Source: Rhodopila sp.
Lineage (GTDB): Bacteria; Pseudomonadota; Alphaproteobacteria; Acetobacterales; Acetobacteraceae
Assembly: GCA_028291505.1 (NCBI GenBank)
Contig: JAQGHW010000825.1
Location: 1-33,256, forward strand
Length of the DNA stretch: 33,256 nt
Reading direction: 5' to 3'
The notes under the pieces were generated by a model. It saw only the letters and a list, made by a program, of their open reading frames with translations. It was not told the origin of the DNA and searched no databases. Numbering within the stretch: position 1 is the stretch's first letter; every line of letters begins with the position of its first letter. The translations under genes and the position numbers were made by a program. Below are positions 27,792 through 33,256 of the stretch, piece after piece.

Positions 27792-29426
27792 CTACTGCGG
27801 ACCGCCGCGGATGTGATCCAACAGTGCCGACGCCGACCGATCGAGGACGTCGCCGCGCCAGGCCACATGCTGATCCGGTCGGATCACCACCAGACGAGCG
27901 CCATAGAGATGCCGGAGCCGGTCGTCCCCCGGGGCCAGGATCTTGAGCGCCAGGCCGCATTCGGCGGCAGCGGATCGCAGCCGTTCGAGATCGCCCTCGG
28001 CACCAGGGCCAGTGACCAGCACGGTGAATCCCGGACCGAAGCGGTCGTACAGGGAGTCTCCCGCCGCCAGCCAGAGATGCGGCGCGAGACAGCCGGGCGA
28101 TGCCGATGGCTGGTAGTCGGAGAAGTGCCAGCTGGGCGGTTTGGTTCCATCGGAGGCGACAAGTGGGGAATCCGTGTAGGGAATGCCGAGGACGACACCG
28201 AGCGTCTTGAATTCTCGGAGTTTGTTTTGGCGGATTTCGGCGCCGATCGCCGATCGCAGGATGTCACCGTCAGGGCCGGCTGCTTCCATGCCTTCGCGGA
28301 CCAGGTGCTGGCTTAACATGGCGTTGTTGGCCACCGCTTCCTGGATGACCTTCTGGTGCACCGGGCGTCGTTCAATTTCGTAACTTGGAAGAAGCATTGT
28401 GCCACCCCAGCCGCGCAACACGGCGGCGAGCTTCCATCCGAGGTCGACGGCATCGCCGATCCCCAGGTTCATCCCGTAGCCGCCGAACGGCGGATGCAGA
28501 TGGCAGGCATCGCCCGCCAGGAAGACGCGGCCGTGCCCGTAGCTGTCGGCGATCAGGCTGTGGGCCGACCAGGGGTCGATGGTCAGGATCTCGATGTCGA
28601 GGTTGCCGCCGGGCACGTCGCCCAGAGCACCGCGAACGGCAGTCATCGCCTCGGTCTTCCCGATGTCGCCGGACCCTTGCCGGGCCGGCATGATCATGAA
28701 CCAGAGGTCGCCGGTGTCCATCGGTCCGGTCAGCCCGGGAGAATCCGGATTGACCAGCCAATACATGATCCCGGGCTTGTGTGGGTGCCGGTGCATCAGG
28801 CCCGGCGCGCGATAGACGATGCCGCAGTTCTGTGCGAAGCCGTGCTGGCCTTCCAGTCTGATCCCCAGCCTGGCACGAACCAGGCTGCGCGATCCGTCGG
28901 CGCCGATCATGTACTCCGCACTGATATTCCGTTGCCCGCCACTAATGAGGTCAGTCACCGTGGCGACCACGCCATCCTCGGTCTGCTCGAAATCCGTGAG
29001 TTCGGTGCTCATGTGCAGGGCGACGGTCGGCAGTGTCAGCACGTGGTCGCGCAGTACCGCCTCAACCTTGTACTGCGGTATCCATTGCGCCGGTTCGGAG
29101 AACAAATCGTTCCTTTCGCGCCTGCCGTAGAAGGCGTTTTCGAAATGCGCCAGTTCCGGACCGAACAGTCGGGTCGCGAAGATGATATCGGTCGGGTAGT
29201 CCGCCGGTAACGGCGCGGCGCGACGGATCGCCTCGGCGAGGCCCCAGCGCCGCATGTGCTCCATGGAGCGGACGTTGGTAGTCTTCGCCCGAGGCTGCTG
29301 GCCCACCCGGTCGTGCCGCTCCACGACGGTGGCACGGATGCCGCGGTGGCCGAGTTCGATCGCCAGCGAAAGTCCGATCGGACCGCCGCCGACGATCAGG
29401 ACCTCGGTGGGTGCGGTGTCACCCAT
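27792..29426 (-). CDS. FAD-dependent aromatic hydroxylase (PheA/TfdB/MhpA-type)
   Basis: A 544-residue flavin monooxygenase of the phenol/2,4-dichlorophenol hydroxylase class. Motifs in order: GGGPIGLSLAIELGHRG with the ERHDR acidic turn (about 12-40), RAKTTNVRSMEHMRRWGL, the NAD(P)H/FAD motif IGADGSRSLVRARLG (about 172), and GRVFLAGDACHLHPPFGGYGMNLGIGDA (about 302-330). The last 150 residues form the thioredoxin-like C-terminal domain seen in this class. It would hydroxylate an aromatic ring using NAD(P)H and oxygen; the substrate is not predictable. Its ATG (29424-29426) is 37 bases from the end of the SDR gene upstream (29463) on the same strand, so the two likely form one unit. Confidence 0.88.
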   Translation of the reverse strand: MGDTAPTEVLIVGGGPIGLSLAIELGHRGIRATVVERHDRVGQQPRAKTTNVRSMEHMRRWGLAEAIRRAAPLPADYPTDIIFATRLFGPELAHFENAFYGRRERNDLFSEPAQWIPQYKVEAVLRDHVLTLPTVALHMSTELTDFEQTEDGVVATVTDLISGGQRNISAEYMIGADGSRSLVRARLGIRLEGQHGFAQNCGIVYRAPGLMHRHPHKPGIMYWLVNPDSPGLTGPMDTGDLWFMIMPARQGSGDIGKTEAMTAVRGALGDVPGGNLDIEILTIDPWSAHSLIADSYGHGRVFLAGDACHLHPPFGGYGMNLGIGDAVDLGWKLAAVLRGWGGTMLLPSYEIERRPVHQKVIQEAVANNAMLSQHLVREGMEAAGPDGDILRSAIGAEIRQNKLREFKTLGVVLGIPYTDSPLVASDGTKPPSWHFSDYQPSASPGCLAPHLWLAAGDSLYDRFGPGFTVLVTGPGAEGDLERLRSAAAECGLALKILAPGDDRLRHLYGARLVVIRPDQHVAWRGDVLDRSASALLDHIRGGPQ

Positions 29427-29462
29427 CGGCGGCGCTGATTGGGTCAGGGACGTTGTCCGGTG

Positions 29463-30209
29463 TCACGGCATGAACGCGCCGCCGTTCACGTGGATGGCCT
29501 GTCCGGTGACGTAACGGGCTTCCGGCGAACACAGGAAGCGAACCATTGCGGCAACCTCATCGGGTTGCCCCCGACGGCCGAGCGGGCTGTCGGGCAGGAC
29601 GGACCGGCCATGGTTACCGCCCGCCGCGGCGCCGCGAATGGTCTCGATCGATCCCGGAACCACGGTGTTCACCGTGATGTTGTCTGCCGCCAGTTCCTTG
29701 GCGAGCGCGCGCGTCAACCCGAGCATACCGGCTTTCGCCGTCACCGCGTGGACCCGTCCGACGGCACCCACATGGGCCGAGATGCCGCCCAGGTTGACGA
29801 TCGACCCACCCCCGGCCGCCGCGATGTGCGGCGCCGCCGCGTGCGCGCAATAGAACGCACCATCCAGCGTCGTGCCCATGATCTCCCGCCATTCATCCGG
29901 CGTCATGTCGGTGAATTTTGTCTGCCGCCGCACCGAGGCATTGTTGACCAGCACATCCAGCCGGCCGAAATGCGCCACCGCTGCCTGCACCAGCCCGAGC
30001 GCCTGTGCGGGATCGGTGATATCGGCCATGTGCACGACCGCTTCGCCGTCTGCCTCGCGCACCAGCCTGGCGGTTTCTGCGGTGTCGTGTTCGGCCTGTC
30101 TTGCCGTCACAACGACGGAAAATCCGTCGCGTGCCAGGTGCAATGCGATCGCTCGGCCGATATTCAGTGCGCTGCCGGTGACGATTGCCACCTTCGCTTC
30201 GTCGGACAT
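29463..30209 (-). CDS. Atypical SDR lacking the catalytic Ser and Tyr
   Basis: A 248-residue SDR by fold: nucleotide motif VTGSALNIGRAIA (10-22), NNAS (89-92), conserved Lys in TAKAG (K159) and a C-terminal VTGQAIHVNGG. Lined up with E. coli FabG without gaps from Asn139 to Lys159, the catalytic Ser position is G142 and the catalytic Tyr position is A155; I checked both codons on the DNA (GGC and GCG). H154 is next to the missing Tyr. So it may not be a standard dehydrogenase. The ATG at 30209 is chosen at the MSDEAKVAIVTG opening. It lies just upstream of the aromatic hydroxylase on the same strand and is divergent from the carboxymuconolactone decarboxylase-like gene. Confidence 0.88.
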   Translation of the reverse strand: MSDEAKVAIVTGSALNIGRAIALHLARDGFSVVVTARQAEHDTAETARLVREADGEAVVHMADITDPAQALGLVQAAVAHFGRLDVLVNNASVRRQTKFTDMTPDEWREIMGTTLDGAFYCAHAAAPHIAAAGGGSIVNLGGISAHVGAVGRVHAVTAKAGMLGLTRALAKELAADNITVNTVVPGSIETIRGAAAGGNHGRSVLPDSPLGRRGQPDEVAAMVRFLCSPEARYVTGQAIHVNGGAFMP

Positions 30210-30291
30210 TTTTCGGGCTCCCAAAGGTGCCGCGATTGGACAGCCAAAGCCGCTTGGTGTGCAATGGGGACAGGAGCAACAGGAGGAAGCC

Positions 30292-30618
30292 ATGGCACAA
30301 GCCCCATCGTCCGCATCCCGCGACCGCGTCCGCGAAACCGTTCCCAAGATGATCGAGGTGACCGAGAAGGTCCTGTTCGGCGATATCTGGGAACGTCCCG
30401 AACTATCCAAGCGCGACCGCAGCCTGATCGTCTGCGCCGTATTGGTCGCGACCTATCGTCCCGAACAACTGCGCGGCCATCTGCAACGGGCGTTGGACAA
30501 CGGGCTGACCAAAACGGAAATCTCCGAGATGATCACGCACGTGGCGTTCTATGCGGGCTGGCCGGCGTCGATGTCGGCGGCAAACATCGCGCGCGAGATA
30601 TTCGAGGCCAACCCGTAG
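30292..30618 (+). CDS. Carboxymuconolactone decarboxylase (PcaC/AhpD-superfamily) protein
   Basis: A 108-residue all-helical protein. FGDIWERPELSKRDRSLI, RGHLQRALDNGLTKTEI and FYAGWPASMSAA match PcaC-type proteins. The AhpD-type CxxC redox pair is absent (only one Cys, in LIVCAVLVA), which favours the decarboxylase/isomerase branch over a peroxidase role. True PcaC converts 4-carboxymuconolactone to beta-ketoadipate enol-lactone. The start at 30292 has a perfect AGGAGG seven to eight bases upstream. It is divergent from the atypical SDR across 82 bases and lies 42 bases ahead of the HIBADH-like gene, probably one transcript. Confidence 0.88.
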   Translation: MAQAPSSASRDRVRETVPKMIEVTEKVLFGDIWERPELSKRDRSLIVCAVLVATYRPEQLRGHLQRALDNGLTKTEISEMITHVAFYAGWPASMSAANIAREIFEANP

Positions 30619-30660
30619 CCACTGCAAACACGTTGCTTTTGAAGAATGAGGACTGAAACG

Positions 30661-31611
30661 ATGAAGGCGGGCTTTATCGGCCTCGGCACCATGGGTGCCA
30701 GTATGGCCGCAAACCTACAGAAGGGTATCCAGAAGGACGGTCACACCGTCCTGGTGCATGACGTGCGTCGAGAAGCGGCGGCATCCCACATCAAGAACGG
30801 CGCGGTCTGGGCAGCCAGCCCGGCCGCGCTGGCCGCGGAATGCGACGTCATCTTCTCCTCGTTGCCGGGCCCGGTCGAATTCGATGCGGTGACCTATGGC
30901 GAAACGGGCCTGCTATCGACGATCCGTAGCGGCGCCGCCTATTTCGACCTGACAACCAATGCGCCTTCGACTGTTCGCAAAGCTCACGCGGACTATGAGA
31001 CGAAAGGCGCCTACCTGTTCGACGCTCCGGTCAGTGGCGGTCCGCGCGGTGCCGCAACCGGCAAGCTGGCGATCTGGTGCGGCGGCGACCCGGACGTTTT
31101 CGAAAAATGGAAGCCGGTGCTCGACACCATCGGCGACCAGGCGAAATACATCGGCCCGATCGGCGCCGGTTCGGTGGCGAAGCTGGTGCACAATTGCTAC
31201 GGGTATATCGCCACCGCCGCCGCGGCCGAAGTCTTCAGCATGGGTGTGAAGGCGGGTATCGAGCCGCTGGCGATCTGGGAAGCCGTCCGCCAGGGCGCGA
31301 TCGGCCGCCGCGGCGCGTTCGACTCGCTGACCGATCAGTTCCTGCCCAACAAATACGAACCACCCGCCTTCGCGTTGCGCCTGGCGCACAAGGACGTCTC
31401 GCTGGCGACCGCATTGGGTCGCGAGCTGAACGTGCCGATGCGCCTGGCGAACCTGGCGCTGGCCGATCTGGCGGAGGGGTTGAACCGCGGCTGGGGCAAC
31501 CGGGACTCGCGCGCCATCATGGTGTTGCAGACCGAACGCGCCGGCGTCGAGGTGAAGGTGGACCCTCAGCGGCTGACGGAGGCGCTGGAGAACAAGGTGA
31601 AGAACGGCTAA
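30661..31611 (+). CDS. 3-hydroxyisobutyrate dehydrogenase-family NAD(P)-dependent oxidoreductase
   Basis: A 316-residue beta-hydroxyacid dehydrogenase. The nucleotide motif GFIGLGTMGASMA opens the protein, DAPVSGGPRGAATGKL (121-136) is the substrate motif, and the catalytic Lys is K174 in GAGSVAKLVHNCYGY. The C-terminal half is the usual helical domain. Likely acts on a short hydroxy acid such as 3-hydroxyisobutyrate, tartronate semialdehyde or a related compound; the exact substrate is unknown. ATG 30661 with AGGA nine bases upstream fits the family start; an in-frame ATG at 30646 is also possible. It probably shares a transcript with the preceding decarboxylase-like gene. Confidence 0.9.
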   Translation: MKAGFIGLGTMGASMAANLQKGIQKDGHTVLVHDVRREAAASHIKNGAVWAASPAALAAECDVIFSSLPGPVEFDAVTYGETGLLSTIRSGAAYFDLTTNAPSTVRKAHADYETKGAYLFDAPVSGGPRGAATGKLAIWCGGDPDVFEKWKPVLDTIGDQAKYIGPIGAGSVAKLVHNCYGYIATAAAAEVFSMGVKAGIEPLAIWEAVRQGAIGRRGAFDSLTDQFLPNKYEPPAFALRLAHKDVSLATALGRELNVPMRLANLALADLAEGLNRGWGNRDSRAIMVLQTERAGVEVKVDPQRLTEALENKVKNG

Positions 31612-31769
31612 GACGGGGGCCACGCCCGTATCGCCTTGCCAATCAGTGACTTGCAATCGGGCGTGGGGGGGCAAATATGGAGTTGATGCCAATCCGGATG
31701 AGAACAACCGCCCAAACGAGAGCAGCCGGATGACCTCGTCCGTCCGGTCGCGCCTTGTCGGGTGTCCCC

Positions 31770-33125
31770 ATGAGCGACGCGATGTCTGGTAGCAACCTGT
31801 TCGGTGAGATCCGCCGGTTCGCTCGGACCTCCGGTGCGGTCGGCGGGATTGCTGCTCGCGTGGCGGGGGAGCGGGTTTTCGGGATCAAGACCGATCGCGC
31901 GGCGCACGCGGAGGATTTGAAGACCGTCCTGGGTGGCCTGAAGGGGCCGCTGATGAAGGTGGCGCAGTTCCTGTCCACTGTCCCCGACGCGCTGCCGGTG
32001 GAATATGCGGCCGAGTTGGCGCAGCTTCAGGCCAACGCCCCGGCCATGGGCTGGAACTTCGTCCGCCGTCGCATGGCGAGCGAGCTAGGTCCAGGTTGGC
32101 AGTCGAAATTCGCGTCGTTCAGTCAGGAGGCCTCGGCCGCCGCCAGCCTGGGGCAGGTGCATCGGGCCCGCCTGCCGGATGGAACGGATGTGGCGTGCAA
32201 GCTGCAATATCCGGATATGGCCAGCACGGTGGAAGCCGACCTGCGGCAGTTGAAGCTGGCGATGGCGGTGTATGCCAGGATGGACAACGCCATCCGCCAG
32301 GATGAGATCTACAAGGAACTGCGCGAACGCCTGCGCGAGGAGCTGGACTACCTTCGCGAAGCCGCACAAATGCGGTTGTATGGCCTGATGCTGAAGGACC
32401 AGCCGGGGGTGCACGTGCCCGTGCCGCTGCCGGAATTCAGCTCCAACCGCCTTTTGACGATGACCTGGCTGGATGGCCGGCCGCTGATGCATCGGCTCGC
32501 GGAAGACCCGCCGCAGGAGGAGCGCAACCAGATCGCCGAGGCGCTGTTCCGCGCCTGGTACGTGCCGTTCTACCGCTACGGCGTGATCCACGGCGACCCG
32601 CATCTGGGCAACTACCAGGTGCGGCCCGATGGTTCGGTCAACCTGCTGGATTTCGGCGCCATCCGGGTGTTCGGCGCGGGTTTCGTCACCGGGGTGATCG
32701 AGTTGTTCGAGGCGGTGCGCGACCACGACGATGCCAAGGCGCATCACGCCTACAAGACCTGGGGTTTTGTGGACCTGTCAGATGAAAAGATGGACGTGCT
32801 GAACCTGTGGGCTCGGTTTCTTTACGAGCCGCTGACCCAGGATCGCGTCCGCCGCATTCAGGAGACGGACGATTCGACCTTTGGGCGCGAAGTCGCCGAA
32901 CGGGTGCATGCCGGACTGAAGCGGACCGGTGGCGTCATGCCGCCGCGCGAGTTCGTGCTGATGGATCGTTCGGCCATCGGCCTGGGCGGCGTGTTCCTGC
33001 GGCTGAAAGCAGAACTGAACTGGAGCCGGCTGTTCCATGACCTGATCGCCGACTTCAATGAGGCGGCACTGGCGGAGCGGCAGGCCGCCGCGCTGTTGGA
33101 GGCCGGGGTTCCGCTGGCGCGATGA
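31770..33125 (+). CDS. ABC1/UbiB-family atypical kinase/ATPase
   Basis: A 451-residue member of the ABC1/ADCK/UbiB family, linked to ubiquinone biosynthesis. Motifs: KxGQ-type region as K63-V-A-Q66 (canonical Gly is Ala here), the alanine-rich loop AAASLGQVHRA (123-133), Lys144 in ACKLQYP, the catalytic-loop HGDPHLGNY (D276, N281) and LLDFGA (D294). No transmembrane helix at the C-terminus, unlike E. coli UbiB, so it may be the shorter ABC1 form. ATG 31770 is preferred over TTG 31755. No ubi gene lies nearby. The 158 bases upstream contain nothing I can name. Confidence 0.9.
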   Translation: MSDAMSGSNLFGEIRRFARTSGAVGGIAARVAGERVFGIKTDRAAHAEDLKTVLGGLKGPLMKVAQFLSTVPDALPVEYAAELAQLQANAPAMGWNFVRRRMASELGPGWQSKFASFSQEASAAASLGQVHRARLPDGTDVACKLQYPDMASTVEADLRQLKLAMAVYARMDNAIRQDEIYKELRERLREELDYLREAAQMRLYGLMLKDQPGVHVPVPLPEFSSNRLLTMTWLDGRPLMHRLAEDPPQEERNQIAEALFRAWYVPFYRYGVIHGDPHLGNYQVRPDGSVNLLDFGAIRVFGAGFVTGVIELFEAVRDHDDAKAHHAYKTWGFVDLSDEKMDVLNLWARFLYEPLTQDRVRRIQETDDSTFGREVAERVHAGLKRTGGVMPPREFVLMDRSAIGLGGVFLRLKAELNWSRLFHDLIADFNEAALAERQAAALLEAGVPLAR

Positions 33126-33170
33126 CAACGCATTGCGGTGCGCACTGCGAACTCGGCAAGATTTTTCTGC

Positions 33171-33199
33171 TTGTTCCCAGGTTGGGAACATCCTATATT
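33171..33199 (+). promoter_or_regulatory. Promoter with embedded perfect palindrome upstream of the HigB-like gene
   Basis: TTGTTC (33171-33176) and TATATT (33194-33199) are spaced by 17 bases, a good sigma-70-type pair. A perfect inverted repeat, TGTTCCCA (33172-33179) - GGT - TGGGAACA (33183-33190), overlaps the -35 and the spacer. In HigBA loci the antitoxin represses its own promoter through such palindromes, so this is a likely operator. The predicted transcription start falls at about the GTG, so the message may be leaderless. Confidence 0.72.
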
Positions 33200-33204
33200 G
33201 AATC

Positions 33205-33256
33205 GTGCAGATCATCGCCAAACGGACACTCATGGTGTTTTGGGATCGCCATAACC
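33205..33256 (+). CDS. higB: HigB-like toxin, N-terminus only (runs off window)
   Basis: Only 17 codons are visible, beginning GTG and reading M-Q-I-I-A-K-R-T-L-M-V-F-W-D-R-H-N. This fits the N-terminus of HigB-family mRNA-cleaving toxins (typical form M-R-I-I-A/S-K-x-T-L-x-x-F-W-E-R-H-P). The strong promoter and palindrome directly upstream support a toxin-antitoxin operon with the toxin first, as usual for higBA. A later ATG (33232) would drop the conserved N-terminus. The antitoxin would lie beyond the right edge. The short visible length limits certainty. Confidence 0.62.
   Translation, partial: MQIIAKRTLMVFWDRHN

Noticed and set aside
29439-30656. Plus-strand 405-codon frame across the atypical SDR and the decarboxylase-like gene
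   Set aside because: It is antisense to one real gene and out of frame with the other, with shadow-like Arg/His/Gln composition.

Overview
The window looks like chromosomal DNA of a high-GC alphaproteobacterium, probably from the Acetobacteraceae/Rhodospirillales. The basis is the GC-rich codon usage with long antisense shadow frames, the gene order rpmF-plsX-fabH-ihfA-merR, and GTG/TTG starts at several genes. This placement is inference from gene order and protein resemblance, not from a marker gene. I found no rRNA, tRNA, CRISPR array, insertion sequence or prophage gene.

Layout. Positions 1-5653 hold a partial TauE/SafE permease (minus), a small RlpA-like secreted protein, a TTC38-type TPR protein, a well-conserved ACC deaminase (acdS) and a catalase with a clear terminator. 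From 5757 to 8104 (minus) there is a frameshifted coiled-coil gene and an M3 oligoendopeptidase F. From 8195 to 13659 a plus-strand block carries a long-chain acyl-CoA synthetase, L32, PlsX, FabH, IHF-alpha and a MerR regulator, that is, lipid synthesis with a ribosomal protein and a nucleoid protein. From 13790 to 22061 everything is on the minus strand: cytochrome b561, an orphan periplasmic binding protein, a decayed TPP-enzyme fragment, glutaryl-CoA dehydrogenase coupled to a DEAD-box helicase, and a formyl-CoA transferase (frc) behind a GntR/FCD regulator.

From 22374 to 31611 there is a PAS sensor without an output domain and then a catabolic cluster: a PcaF-like thiolase, two FAD monooxygenases, two SDRs, a carboxymuconolactone decarboxylase-like protein and a hydroxyisobutyrate-dehydrogenase-like enzyme. 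These are arranged in divergent and convergent units. Together they suggest ring hydroxylation, dehydrogenation and thiolytic cleavage of an aromatic or related acid, but no ring-cleavage dioxygenase and no dedicated regulator is visible. The window closes with an ABC1/UbiB-type kinase and the first codons of a HigB-like toxin behind a promoter that carries a perfect palindrome.

Most of the window is ordinary metabolism. The points most worth a second look are: pentapeptide (15-bp) repeat expansions inside three otherwise conserved genes (acyl-CoA synthetase, plsX, DEAD helicase); an SDR lacking both the catalytic Ser and Tyr; an RlpA-like protein lacking the catalytic Glu; two single-base frameshift lesions with readable ancestral frames; the output-less PAS sensor; and the HigB promoter/operator at the right edge. 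I did not find a clear new defence or mobile system. The toxin gene at the edge is the only sign of one and is cut off.
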